NCBI RefSeq assembly: GCF_042432495.1
Contig: NZ_JBHLXC010000015.1
Location: 1-64,000 of the forward strand
Length of the DNA: 64,000 nt
Origin: Pseudochelatococcus lubricantis
Lineage (GTDB): Bacteria; Pseudomonadota; Alphaproteobacteria; Rhizobiales; Beijerinckiaceae
Direction: 5' to 3'
Positions 44,060-53,262 of this stretch are shown here, piece after piece. Every line of letters starts with the position of its first letter. The stretch's first letter is position 1. Made by a program: the position numbers and the translations under genes. The notes below the pieces were generated by a model, which was not told the DNA's origin, did not search any database, and was given only the letters and a program-made list of their open reading frames with translations.

Positions 44060-44668
44060 ATGAACGGCCTGCGCGCGGAGATGAAGCGGTTGTGGTGGCC
44101 AGTGGCTGCCATGGCCGCTGTCGTCGTCGTCTCCAACATCGCTGTCCAGCACCCGTTCACGCCGTGGGGCCTGCAGGATTATCTGACCTGGGGCGCCTTC
44201 ACCTATCCGGTTGCCTTCCTCGTCACGGATCTGACGAATCGCCGGTTCGGCGTTGCTGCTGCGCGCCGGCTCGTCGCCGTCGGCTTCTGCATTGCCGTCG
44301 TGATGTCCGCGCTCTTGGCGGAGCCGCGAATCGCCGCTGCTTCCGGCATCGCCTTTCTGGTTGGCCAGTTGCTCGATGTTTCGGTATTCAACCGGCTGCG
44401 GCGGTTGGCATGGTGGCGGGCCCCCCTCGCCTCCGGTCTTATCGGATCGGCCATCGATACGGCGCTGTTCTTCTCGCTCGCCTTTGCTGGCGTCGTGACG
44501 GACGTTGCTTCCTATAGCGTCTTGGGCTTCAGCCTATACGCGCCGGTCTGGGTGGCTTGGGGGGTGAGCGATTTCATGGTCAAGGTCGCCATGGCACTGC
44601 TGATGCTGGTGCCTTACGGTGCCCTGCTGCGCATCGTGCTGCCGGTGGAGCAACCGCGCAAGGCGTAA
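44060..44668 (+). CDS. VUT family queuosine-precursor transporter (YhhQ-like)
   Basis: The 202-residue protein has six hydrophobic segments. FTYPVAFLVTDLTNRRFG near the N-terminus and GSAIDTALFFSLAF later are the marks of the DUF165/VUT family (E. coli YhhQ), which imports preQ0/preQ1 for queuosine. It follows rpmB by ten bases and is probably in the same transcript. Confidence 0.88.
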   Translation: MNGLRAEMKRLWWPVAAMAAVVVVSNIAVQHPFTPWGLQDYLTWGAFTYPVAFLVTDLTNRRFGVAAARRLVAVGFCIAVVMSALLAEPRIAAASGIAFLVGQLLDVSVFNRLRRLAWWRAPLASGLIGSAIDTALFFSLAFAGVVTDVASYSVLGFSLYAPVWVAWGVSDFMVKVAMALLMLVPYGALLRIVLPVEQPRKA

Positions 44669-44751
44669 CCGGCGGGCAGGCGGCAGGGTAGCCAATAATC
44701 CTCCCTTGTGAAAATTTGCATGCAGTTCCGCAAACAGAAAAGTCCGGCCGT

Positions 44752-44771
44752 NNNNNNNNNNNNNNNNNNNN
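44752..44771. other. Assembly gap (20 N)
   Basis: Twenty undetermined bases. The gap ends two bases before a dispersed repeat, which suggests that repeat-related assembly ambiguity caused it. The true length may differ from 20. Confidence 0.99.
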
Positions 44772-44773
44772 CT

Positions 44774-44882
44774 TCTAGAGCATTTCGACGTTTCGTTGAA
44801 ACATCGAAATGCTCTATCTTATTGATCTGACGTGTTTTCTTAACGCAAAGCGGTGTCCACTTTGCTTGAAAACACTTTAACG
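44774..44882 (+). repeat. Dispersed repeat with GAGCATTTCGA palindrome, copy 1
   Basis: TAGAGCATTTCGA (44776-44788) and TCGAAATGCTCTA (44804-44816) form a 13-base perfect stem. A conserved tail ending CACTTTGCTTGAAAACACTT follows. The same unit occurs reversed at 56661-56766. Such palindromic units are common between genes in Hyphomicrobiales. Confidence 0.75.
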
Positions 44883-44906
44883 GTCTGTGCCAAATGCGCG
44901 GGCCGG

Positions 44907-46805
44907 TCAGCCCGCGCGTCTGCGCGGGCCGGCGCGGCGCTGAGGCTGGCCGTGGCTTTCCTCGAAGAGTTCAGCCAGCTTGTCTGTCATCACCCCGCCC
45001 AGTTCCTCGGCATCCACGATGGTGACGGCGCGGCGATAATAGCGCGTCACGTCATGGCCGATGCCGATGGCGATCAGCTCTACCGGAGACCGGGTCTCGA
45101 TCTCCTCGATGACGGCGCGCAGATGCCGCTCCAGATAATTGCCCGGGTTGACCGACAGCGTCGAATCATCCACCGGCGCTCCATCGGAGATCACCATGAG
45201 GATGCGGCGCTGCTCCGGCCGGCCGAGAAGCCGCTTGTGCGCCCAGTCGAGCGCCTCGCCATCGATATTCTCCTTCAGCAGCCCCTCGCGCATCATCAGG
45301 CCGAGATTGCGCCGCGCGCGCCGCCACGGTGCGTCCGCCGACTTGTAGATGATGTGGCGCAGGTCGTTGAGTCGGCCGGGTCCGGGCGGTTTACCCGCCT
45401 GCAGCCACGCCTCGCGCGACTGCCCGCCCTTCCATGCGCGGGTGGTGAACCCCAGAATCTCGACCTTCACCGCACAGCGCTCCAGCGTGCGCGCCAGAAT
45501 GTCGGCGCACGTCGCCGCAACCGTGATCGGCCGCCCGCGCATCGAGCCAGAATTGTCGATGAGCAGCGTGACGACCGTGTCGCGGAAGTCCGTATCCTTC
45601 TCGAACTTGAATGACAGCGGCTGGAACGGGTCGATGATAACGCGCGGCAGGCGCGCCGGGTCAAGAATGCCCTCTTCGAGGTCGAACTCCCAGGCGCGGT
45701 TCTGTTGCGCCAGCAGCCGCCGCTGCAGCCGGTTGGCGAGGCGCGCGACGACACCCTGCACATTCGCTATCTGCTTGTCGAGATAGGCACGCAGGCGCGT
45801 CAGCTCGTCGGAATCGCACAGCTCCTCCGCCGCGACGATTTCATCGAAGCGGGTCGTATAGGCCTTGTAGGCGATGGTGCGCGCCTCATCGATCGACGAC
45901 TGGGGCGGATTGCGCGCGGCGCCCGCCTCCTCCGCGTCCGACGATTCGCTTTCCTCGGGCAAATCGCCGGAGGGCGCGTCCTCGGCCTCCGTGGAGCCCT
46001 CCTCCATGTCGTCGGAAGCGGCCTCCATGGCGTCGATGCGCGCCTGTTCGGTGTCGGCGCGTTGCTCGGCCTCGCCGTCGCTGTTCTCTTCCTCGCCCTC
46101 TGCCTGGTCCTCGCCGCCCTCATCGCTCTCGTCAGGGTCGAGATTGGCGTCGTCCGCCATATCGAGCGCGGCGAGCAGCTCACGGATGTTGCGCGCGAAG
46201 GCGGGTTGGTCGCCGATATTGGTAAGGAAGCGGTCGAGGTTCTTGCCGGCCTTGGCCTCGATCGAATCCCGCCAGAGCGAAACGATCTTTTCGGCCGCCT
46301 TCGGCGGCGGAAGCCCGGTCAGCCGCTCCCGCACCATGAGCGAGATGGCGTCTTCGAGGGGGGCGTCGGCGCGGTCGGTAATCTCCTCGTAGCTACCCCG
46401 GTGATAGCGGTCTTCCAGCATCGCGGAGAGGTTGTCGCCGACGCCGCTCATGCGCCGGGAGCCGATCGCCTCCACGCGCGCCTGCTCGACGGCGTCGTAA
46501 ACGGCCCGTGCGGCCGCCCCTTCGGGAGCGAGCTTCTGGTGCACCTTCTTGTCGTGCACCGCGAGGCGCAACGCCATTGCATCGGCATGGCCGCGCATCA
46601 CGGCGATGTCGCTCTCCGTCGGATTGCGTGGCGGCTCCGGCAGGCGCGCGCGCTCTTCCGTCAGCGCCGGCCTGTCGACGGAGAAGGTCACCTCAAGGTC
46701 GCGCACCCCCGCGATGCCGCGCAGGGCGCCAGCGACCGCCTGCTTGATCGGTTCCGTCGTTTTGGACGGGACGTTGTTGCCCGGCCTGCGGTTGGTGGTG
46801 GTCAT
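44907..46805 (-). CDS. cobT: Aerobic cobaltochelatase subunit CobT
   Basis: The 632-residue protein is the large CobT subunit of the ATP-dependent cobalt chelatase (CobNST) of aerobic cobalamin synthesis. It has the N-terminal CobT domain, an acidic linker (about 218-294, rich in Glu and Asp), and a C-terminal von Willebrand A domain with MIDAS motif DNSGS (417-421). It is 16 bases downstream of cobS. CobN is not in the window. Confidence 0.93.
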   Translation of the reverse strand: MTTTNRRPGNNVPSKTTEPIKQAVAGALRGIAGVRDLEVTFSVDRPALTEERARLPEPPRNPTESDIAVMRGHADAMALRLAVHDKKVHQKLAPEGAAARAVYDAVEQARVEAIGSRRMSGVGDNLSAMLEDRYHRGSYEEITDRADAPLEDAISLMVRERLTGLPPPKAAEKIVSLWRDSIEAKAGKNLDRFLTNIGDQPAFARNIRELLAALDMADDANLDPDESDEGGEDQAEGEEENSDGEAEQRADTEQARIDAMEAASDDMEEGSTEAEDAPSGDLPEESESSDAEEAGAARNPPQSSIDEARTIAYKAYTTRFDEIVAAEELCDSDELTRLRAYLDKQIANVQGVVARLANRLQRRLLAQQNRAWEFDLEEGILDPARLPRVIIDPFQPLSFKFEKDTDFRDTVVTLLIDNSGSMRGRPITVAATCADILARTLERCAVKVEILGFTTRAWKGGQSREAWLQAGKPPGPGRLNDLRHIIYKSADAPWRRARRNLGLMMREGLLKENIDGEALDWAHKRLLGRPEQRRILMVISDGAPVDDSTLSVNPGNYLERHLRAVIEEIETRSPVELIAIGIGHDVTRYYRRAVTIVDAEELGGVMTDKLAELFEESHGQPQRRAGPRRRAG

Positions 46806-46821
46806 CGCGATCCGTGGTACC

Positions 46822-47826
46822 TCACGACAAGGCGACGTTGGCGGCGGATTCCGGCAGTTCCTTGCCGAAGCAGCGCTGGTAGAACTCCGCCACGAGCGGG
46901 CGCTCCGTCTCGTCGCACTTGTTGAGGAAGGTGAGGCGGAAAGCGAATGCGAGATCGCCGAAGATATCCGCGTTTTCCGCCCAGGTGATCACTGTGCGGG
47001 GGCTCATCACAGTGGACAGGTCGCCGTTAATGAAGGCGTTGCGCGTCAACCCGGCGAGCCGCACCATGCGGTTGACAGTGTCGCGCCCCTGGGTGTTGCG
47101 GTAATGGTGCACCTTGGCGACAACGATCTCGACTTCCTTGTCGTGCGGCAGGTAGTTGAGCGTGGCGACGATCGACCAGCGGTCCATCTGGCCCTGGTTG
47201 ATCTGCTGCGTGCCGTGATACAGGCCGGAGGTATCGCCAAGGCCGATCGTGTTCGCCGTGGCGAACAGACGGAATGCGGGATGGGGGCGAATCACACGGT
47301 TTTGGTCGAGCAGCGTCAGCCGGCCGGACACTTCCAGCACGCGCTGGATGACGAACATCACGTCCGGGCGACCCGCGTCATATTCGTCGAACACCAGCGC
47401 GACGTTGTTCTGCAAGGCCCACGGCAGGATGCCGTCGCGGAACTCGGTCACCTGATGGCCGTCCTTGACCACGATGGCGTCCTTGCCCACGAGATCGACG
47501 CGGCTGATGTGGCTGTCGAGGTTGACGCGCACGCACGGCCACTTGAGCCGGGCGGCAACCTGCTCGATATGGGTGGACTTGCCGGTGCCGTGGTACCCGG
47601 TAATCATGACGCGGCGGTTGCGCGCGAAGCCGGCGAGGATAGCGAGCGTCGTCTCGCGGTCGAACAGGTAGTCCGGATCGAGGTCCGGCACGTGCTCGTC
47701 CGCTTCCGCGAAAGCAGGAACTTCGAGATCGGTATCAATGCCTAACACTTCCCGGACGGAAACCTTCAATGTCGGCAGCTTCAGATCGGCGTCGGGGTTG
47801 ATCTTGTTATTCGTTGTCGCTTGCAT
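46822..47826 (-). CDS. cobS: Aerobic cobaltochelatase subunit CobS
   Basis: The 334-residue AAA+ ATPase has Walker A GYHGTGKS (77-84), Walker B in VALVFDEYDAG, and the sensor region LFATANTIGLGDTSGLYHG. CobS and CobT together form the ring that powers cobalt insertion by CobN into hydrogenobyrinic acid diamide. ATG 47826 gives the usual family N-terminus. It leads the cobST unit. Confidence 0.94.
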   Translation of the reverse strand: MQATTNNKINPDADLKLPTLKVSVREVLGIDTDLEVPAFAEADEHVPDLDPDYLFDRETTLAILAGFARNRRVMITGYHGTGKSTHIEQVAARLKWPCVRVNLDSHISRVDLVGKDAIVVKDGHQVTEFRDGILPWALQNNVALVFDEYDAGRPDVMFVIQRVLEVSGRLTLLDQNRVIRPHPAFRLFATANTIGLGDTSGLYHGTQQINQGQMDRWSIVATLNYLPHDKEVEIVVAKVHHYRNTQGRDTVNRMVRLAGLTRNAFINGDLSTVMSPRTVITWAENADIFGDLAFAFRLTFLNKCDETERPLVAEFYQRCFGKELPESAANVALS

Positions 47827-48214
47827 AGGTCCTCGCTCCCGCGCGGGTGGCCCAAATGGAGCCCAACAAGGGGAGCCCAAACAGGGCGGTGCAAAAATTG
47901 GCCCGACTCAGGGCCCGCGCGCATGACGGGACGATAACGGACCCGGCAGGGGCCGCCAAGTCCCCAACGTCCTCAAATAGCCACATAAAAGTTGCAGCAG
48001 CCATGCATCGTACGGATATATTACCGCACTTCAGATGTAGAAACGGGCTTTTTCACGATGCTTCCGAAATACGGACAGCAGCCTGCCGCACCCGGCCTGC
48101 TTGTTCCATAAGCGTCGCATGCAGAATATTTAATATCAATTCTGAACAACGGCACCTGGCGTACTATGCAAAAATGGGAACCAACCGGCCTGACCAGTTG
48201 ATTCCCATTCAGAA
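47827..48214. other. 388-base intergenic region upstream of cobS
   Basis: This lies between cobS and tRNA-Val, both on the minus strand. I searched it by eye for a cobalamin riboswitch and found no convincing B12 box. No gene is supported. Confidence 0.4.
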
Positions 48215-48289
<75 letters not shown>

Positions 48290-48552
48290 ATGCCCCTTGC
48301 AGAAACCTGCTTCGGAGAAAAGGTGTATGGCTTCATACTGATTTTCAGAAGCGGATCAAGCAAAAAAGCGTATCCGTCGAAAATGTATGAAACGAACAAC
48401 GCATCTAGTGAATGCGCTGCGGTGGCGGCGGAACCGGTGCACCACGTCCATGGACATGGGCTATAGCCCGGCTGCCGCGACCATGCAAGCTGCGAAATAC
48501 GATTCGCCGGCAAAGCTGTGGAAAGCTCGCCGGAGAGCCGCTGGCGCGGGCT

Positions 48553-48912
48553 TTACGCCACGAGGAGCTTCTCGACCTCGCCGACGAGTTCGCGCAGATG
48601 GAAGGGCTTGGAGAGCACCTTGGCATCCCGCGGCGCCTGGGAATCGGGATTGAGCGCCACGGCGGCGAAGCCGGTGATGAACATCACCTTGATGTCCGGA
48701 TCGAGTTCCGTGGCGCGCCGCGCCAGTTCGATGCCGTCCATTTCCGGCATCACGATATCCGTCAGCAGCAGTTCGAACGGCTCTTCCCGCAGCCTATTGT
48801 AGGCGGAAAGGCCGTTGTCGTAGGAGGCCACGTCATAGCCCGCATTCTGCAGGGCTTTGACGAGGAAGCGGCGCATGTCGTTGTCGTCTTCTGCAAGAAG
48901 GATCTTGTTCAT
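48553..48912 (-). CDS. cpdR: CpdR-like single-domain response regulator
   Basis: The 119-residue protein is a receiver domain alone. AEDDNDMRR supplies the acidic pocket, Asp52 in LLLTDIVMPEMDG is the phosphorylation site, and Lys in VLSKPF is conserved. In alphaproteobacteria CpdR in its unphosphorylated form localises ClpXP and promotes degradation of cell-cycle regulators. The identification rests on sequence similarity and on its place divergent from the N-formylglutamate amidohydrolase gene, a conserved arrangement. Confidence 0.85.
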   Translation of the reverse strand: MNKILLAEDDNDMRRFLVKALQNAGYDVASYDNGLSAYNRLREEPFELLLTDIVMPEMDGIELARRATELDPDIKVMFITGFAAVALNPDSQAPRDAKVLSKPFHLRELVGEVEKLLVA

Positions 48913-49139
48913 GGCAGGTCTTGAGACTCTTCGCCCCTGTTGCGGCGATCTGGGTTGCGGCGGATGGTGCTCTGGCAGTCGCCCGGAACGGGTGATGGCC
49001 CGCCTGGTGCTGGTCCCATCAAGCAGCGACGATCGTAAATTTGGTGTGAAGGCGAACGCCCAAACCGCCTCATTCCGCCTCGGCGATGGACACAGGAGCG
49101 CAAAAACGTCACTATGTGGCAAAAGAGCACTGGACGGCC

Positions 49140-50027
49140 ATGCAACAGAGCATAAGTGATTTCAGCCCGCCCTTCACCATTTACGAGCCTGTCAGGCACC
49201 TGTCGCCGGTGGTTTTCAATGTGCCTCACGCGGGCCGGATCTATCCGCAAGCCTTCCTCGCAAGCTCCCGGCTCGGGCCGCTCGCCCTGCGCCGTTCGGA
49301 GGACGCCTGGGTCGACAGGCTCTTTGCCCACGTGACGCAACTCGGCGCGCCGCTGATGGTGGCGCATTTTCCGCGCGCGTTTCTCGACCTCAACCGCGAG
49401 CCCTACGAGCTCGACCCCCGCCTGTTCGCGGAAAGCCTGCCGGCGCACGCCAACGCGCGCTCCATGCGGGTAGCCGGCGGACTTGGGACGATTCCGCGCA
49501 TCGTGGGCGACGGGCAGGACATCTATCCCGGCCGGATACCCCTTGAGGCGGGCCTCAGCCGCGTGGAAACACTCTACAAGCCCTACCATCGCGCCCTGCG
49601 CGCCCTTCTCGACCGCACGGTGGCGCAGTTCGGCGCCGTGGTGCTGGTCGATTGCCACTCGATGCCCTCGCCAGCGAACGTGGCGAGACACGGGCCGCCG
49701 CCGGATGTCGTACTGGGCGACCGGTTCGGCATGAGTTGCACCCCGGCGCTCGTCGGCTTCATCGAATCATGCCTCCGGATTCACGGGTACCGGGTGGCCC
49801 GCAACAAGCCCTACGCCGGCGGTTTCATCACCGAGCACTACGGGGAACCCGCCATCGGTCGCCACGCGCTGCAGGTGGAAATCAACAGGGCACTTTACAT
49901 GAACGAGACAACGCTTGAACCTGACGACGGCTTCATCCGGCTGGCACAGGACCTTGCCACCGTTTCGGCGGCGCTGCTGCGGGCGGCGCCCGGGCTGGTC
50001 ATGCCGTTGCATCATGCGGCGGAATAG
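49140..50027 (+). CDS. N-formylglutamate amidohydrolase
   Basis: The roughly 295-residue protein has the FGase fold: PVVFNVPHAGRIYPQAF with the metal-binding His, RSEDAWVDRLF, DLNREPYELDPRLF, and VVLVDCHSMPSP with a second His. These are family signatures. The reaction is hydrolysis of N-formylglutamate in histidine breakdown, but this stand-alone type may have other substrates. The start is uncertain: ATG 49140 fits homologues, and ATG 49086 is in frame upstream. It is divergent from cpdR. Confidence 0.85.
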   Translation: MQQSISDFSPPFTIYEPVRHLSPVVFNVPHAGRIYPQAFLASSRLGPLALRRSEDAWVDRLFAHVTQLGAPLMVAHFPRAFLDLNREPYELDPRLFAESLPAHANARSMRVAGGLGTIPRIVGDGQDIYPGRIPLEAGLSRVETLYKPYHRALRALLDRTVAQFGAVVLVDCHSMPSPANVARHGPPPDVVLGDRFGMSCTPALVGFIESCLRIHGYRVARNKPYAGGFITEHYGEPAIGRHALQVEINRALYMNETTLEPDDGFIRLAQDLATVSAALLRAAPGLVMPLHHAAE

Positions 50028-50107
50028 GGCAAACGAAGGGCCCGGCTCCGGCCGGACGATCCCGGCGCAAGGCGCCTGTTCTGCTCGAAGGCGCTTCAGG
50101 GCCTGCC

Positions 50108-51088
50108 ATGGAATTGCCCCCTCCCCTGCGGCACGCCGTCGATGCCGCTCTCGAACGCCAGCCGGTCGCCGAGCTTGCCCGATCGGCGGCCGCGCTGTCA
50201 GCCCGCTACCGGGCGGAAGTCCGCGACGGCCACTATCATCTCGGCGACGACCGGGCGGCACTTGCCTACCTGGCCACGCGCCTGCCGGCGACCTACGCGG
50301 CCATCCACTCCGCGCTGGAAATGGCGGCACTGGCGCTGCCCGAATTCGCCCCGGAAACGCTGCTCGACGTTGGCGCCGGTCCCGGCACCGCGCTGTGGGC
50401 GGCGGCCGATCTGTGGCCCTCCTGTGCGGATGCCCTGCTGATCGAGGGCAGCGCGTCCATCCGCCAGTGGGGTGAACGGCTGTCGCAGGAGCTGACGCTC
50501 GACGTGACATGGCGCGCGGGCGACATCCTCGCCGACGCCGCGCCGGACAATCCGCTGGATACAGTCCCGCGCGATCTCGTCACCATCGGTTACGTGCTCG
50601 ACGAGATCGCTCCCGCGCGACGGTCTGCACTGATCGCACGTTTGTGGGCGCTGACGGCGGGCCTGCTCGTCATCGTCGAACCCGGCACGCCGGCCGGGTA
50701 TGCGCGCGTGCTCGCGGCGCGCGAGCAACTCGCTGCCGCGGGCGCGCATATCCTCGCGCCCTGCCCGCATGCCCTGCCCTGCCCCGTGGTGGCACCGGAC
50801 TGGTGCCATTTCTCCCGCCGCGTGGCGCGCTCGCGCATCCACCGCCTGACGAAAGGCGCGGAGGTGCCATGGGAGGACGAGAAATACGCATTCGTGGCCG
50901 CCTCCCGCGTGCTCGCGTCGGCGGCGCCGGCCGCGCGCGTGCTCGCGCCGCCGAAGGGCGGCAGCGGCAGGGTCGTGCTCGTACTATGCCGGGCTGATGG
51001 AACCGCTGGCGAGCAGACCTTCAGCCGTCGCGACGGAGACGCATACCGCATCGCGCGCCGCGCGGCGTGGGGCGACGCCATCGGGTGA
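50108..51088 (+). CDS. Rsm22-type small-ribosomal-subunit methyltransferase
   Basis: The 326-residue protein has a SAM-binding core (TLLDVGAGPGTALWAAADLW and VTIGYVLDEIAPARR) and a Cys-rich segment with CPHALPCP and DWCHFSRRVAR that resembles the cluster-binding region of Rsm22/METTL17. Mitochondrial members take part in small-subunit assembly; the bacterial role is not settled. It follows the amidohydrolase gene by 80 bases. Confidence 0.82.
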   Translation: MELPPPLRHAVDAALERQPVAELARSAAALSARYRAEVRDGHYHLGDDRAALAYLATRLPATYAAIHSALEMAALALPEFAPETLLDVGAGPGTALWAAADLWPSCADALLIEGSASIRQWGERLSQELTLDVTWRAGDILADAAPDNPLDTVPRDLVTIGYVLDEIAPARRSALIARLWALTAGLLVIVEPGTPAGYARVLAAREQLAAAGAHILAPCPHALPCPVVAPDWCHFSRRVARSRIHRLTKGAEVPWEDEKYAFVAASRVLASAAPAARVLAPPKGGSGRVVLVLCRADGTAGEQTFSRRDGDAYRIARRAAWGDAIG

Positions 51089-51113
51089 GCACACGCCCCC
51101 GTTGCGTCGGCGG

Positions 51114-51437
51114 TTACCAGCAGCCCCAGCGGTTGCAGCGCGGTCCCCAATAGCCCGGCCGCCCGTAGTAGTAACGGTCGGACCGGGCGGCGCTCGCGCC
51201 CACAAGGGTGCCGCCGACGACGCCGGCGGCCGTTCCGACCGCGACCGCCGTCGCCGCCTGGTCCGACTGGCGGCGATTCTCGGCGTAAGCCGCATTGGCG
51301 CAATCGTCGAATCTTCTCGTTCCGGGCTTCAGGCCGGCGCTCAGGCATACGCGCTCGGCGCTGTACATCGATTCCTGCGTGCTCTGGCACGCCGCCAGCG
51401 GAACCGCCAACGCGACAACCAACAAAACGATACGCAT
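51114..51437 (-). CDS. Small lipoprotein with glycine-rich region
   Basis: The 107-residue protein has a lipoprotein signal ending LAVPLAAC and a mature part with two more Cys, a Gly/Ala-rich stretch (AVAVGTAAGVVGGTLVGASA) and an aromatic tail (YYYGRPGYWGPRCNRWGCW). Glycine-zipper-like and YxY-rich tails are common in small envelope lipoproteins of Hyphomicrobiales. Function unknown. ATG 51437 follows GGGGAGG. It converges on the Rsm22-type gene. Confidence 0.75.
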   Translation of the reverse strand: MRIVLLVVALAVPLAACQSTQESMYSAERVCLSAGLKPGTRRFDDCANAAYAENRRQSDQAATAVAVGTAAGVVGGTLVGASAARSDRYYYGRPGYWGPRCNRWGCW

Positions 51438-51629
51438 AGGAACAACCTCCCCCAACGCGCCGCCGGCACCCGTGTCGCCGGAGCCGGTCCCGAGCCGATA
51501 ACGCCGCGACAGTTACATCGGATTCTTGTTCGCCGTATGTCATCTACGGTTAAACGTCAACGCGGACGGCGCCGGAACGTTCCGGGTGACGGAAAGGGGC
51601 AGCTTCCGCCACGGTTTCGCGGCCCGAAA

Positions 51630-51658
51630 ACGGAAATGGCCGGGAGAACCCCGGCCAT
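51630..51658 (-). terminator. Rho-independent terminator of the glutamate dehydrogenase gene
   Basis: ATGGCCGGG and CCCGGCCAT form a 9-base-pair stem with a 5-base loop at 51636-51658. On the minus strand it is followed by TTTCCGTTTT. It begins about 40 bases past the stop codon. Confidence 0.75.
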
Positions 51659-51696
51659 CCATGACGCTGTCGTTACATATTTTGGCGGACCGTATG

Positions 51697-52962
51697 TCAG
51701 CTCGCGAAGAACGGCTGCGTTCCGTGCGCCTCGATGGCAGCCGCAAGGCGCGACAGCGCGTGGATGTAGGCCGCCGTGCGCCATGTGACGCGCTTCTCCT
51801 GCGCGATCTCCCAGATGGCGCGCCCTTCGCGAACCATGATGGTGCGCAGCCGGTCGTGCACTTCGTCGAGCGTCCAGGAATAGCCCTGCTTGTTCTGCAC
51901 CCATTCGAAATAGGACACGGTCACGCCGCCCGCGTTGGCCAGGATATCCGGCAGCACGGTGACCCTCTTCTCGGCGAGGATCGCGTCCGCCTCCGGCGTG
52001 ATCGGCCCGTTCGCCAGTTCCAGGATGACCTTCGCCTTGATGCTCGCAGCGTTACCCTCATGGATCATACTTTCGAGCGCCGCCGGCACGAGAAGGTCGG
52101 CATCCACCGCGATGAGTTCGTTGGCGGAGATCTCCCGGTGGCCTCTCACGCCGGCGGTCGAGACGACCGACTTTCCTTCGGCCTTCGCCTTGATCAGCAG
52201 ATCGACGTCAAGGCCGTCCTCGGAATAGACCGCACCGGCGGAATCCGATACCGCGACGATGGTGTTTCCGTCCGACGCCAGCAGCGAGGCAATATACTGG
52301 CCGGCATTGCCGAAGCCCTGCACGGCCACGCGGGTGCGCCCTTCGAGGCCGAGTTCGCTGGCAAGATCGCGCACCAGATAATAGCCGCCGCGCGCGGTCG
52401 CATCCCCGCGCCCGACCGAACCACCGAGCGCGATCGGCTTGCCGGTGATGACGGCGGGCGAAGCCTGTCCGACGATCTGCGAATACTCGTCGGCCATCCA
52501 GCCCATGATCATCGAGTTGGTGTAGACGTCGGGTGCAGGGATGTCCCGGTCCGGTCCGACGATGCGCGCGAATGCCTGGATGTAGGCGCGGGACAGACGT
52601 TCGAGTTCGGCCTTGGAGAGCTTGCGCGGGTCGACGCTGACCGCCCCCTTGCCTCCGCCGTAAGGCAGGTTCATGACGGCGCACTTGAACGTCATCCAGA
52701 AGGCGAGAGTTTCCACCTCGTCCTCGTTGGAATCGGGGTGGAAGCGGATGCCACCCTTGGTCGGGCCGCGCGTATCGTCATAGCGGCAACGCCACGCGAG
52801 AAACGATTTGCGCGAGCCGTCGTCCATGCGAATCATCAGACGAACCTTCGTCGTCTCGCGCGGGTATTTCAGCTTCTCGATCACGTCGGGGTCAACCTGC
52901 AGGTGAGTGGCGGCTTCGTCAAGACGGACGAGGGCGAGATCGAGAAGGCCGGGTTGAGTCAT
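51697..52962 (-). CDS. Glu/Leu/Phe/Val dehydrogenase (glutamate dehydrogenase)
   Basis: The 421-residue enzyme interconverts glutamate and 2-oxoglutarate with ammonia. PYGGGKGAVSVDP holds the catalytic Lys region, KGGIRFHPDSNEDEVETLAF the substrate site, and VAVQGFGNAGQYIASLL the dinucleotide-binding motif with GFGNAG. The C-terminal end is the usual 50 kDa class. AGGAG precedes ATG 52962. It ends in a clear terminator. NAD or NADP preference cannot be judged safely. Confidence 0.9.
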   Translation of the reverse strand: MTQPGLLDLALVRLDEAATHLQVDPDVIEKLKYPRETTKVRLMIRMDDGSRKSFLAWRCRYDDTRGPTKGGIRFHPDSNEDEVETLAFWMTFKCAVMNLPYGGGKGAVSVDPRKLSKAELERLSRAYIQAFARIVGPDRDIPAPDVYTNSMIMGWMADEYSQIVGQASPAVITGKPIALGGSVGRGDATARGGYYLVRDLASELGLEGRTRVAVQGFGNAGQYIASLLASDGNTIVAVSDSAGAVYSEDGLDVDLLIKAKAEGKSVVSTAGVRGHREISANELIAVDADLLVPAALESMIHEGNAASIKAKVILELANGPITPEADAILAEKRVTVLPDILANAGGVTVSYFEWVQNKQGYSWTLDEVHDRLRTIMVREGRAIWEIAQEKRVTWRTAAYIHALSRLAAAIEAHGTQPFFAS

Positions 52963-53119
52963 CGTAGCTCCTGAGGATTCTGCTGATGTCGAGTGAATCG
53001 TGTGCAACAGACCATATTTTCGGCACACGCTGCACATCATCTGTGCATGCCTCAAAGAAATAATATGCTGCGGCTGTCAAGCAGAAAAATACAATATATA
53101 TGTTCCAGATATCGATTCT

Positions 53120-53151
53120 GACATTTTCTGCATGGGTTTGCGGAAAATGTC
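53120..53151. promoter_or_regulatory. Inverted repeat upstream of glutamate dehydrogenase
   Basis: GACATTTTC (53120-53128) and GAAAATGTC (53143-53151) are perfectly complementary, with a further GC/GC pair inside. It lies about 160 bases upstream of the dehydrogenase start in a 300-base, AT-rich gap and 112 bases past the BMP-type gene stop. It may be an operator for the dehydrogenase or the end of the upstream transcript; there is no U-run. Confidence 0.4.
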
Positions 53152-53262
53152 GCGCCCTCCGGCGAAGCCGGTGCCGGTATGGCTCGTCGCCCAAAAATCT
53201 TCCGATTCACGCCATCTTCCGGCAGTGAGTCTCACCGGCGTATCGCAATGTCGCCCGGACCC

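Noticed and set aside
47827..48214. A cobalamin riboswitch upstream of cobS
   Set aside because: No convincing B12-box sequence could be found by eye. A covariance-model search would settle it.
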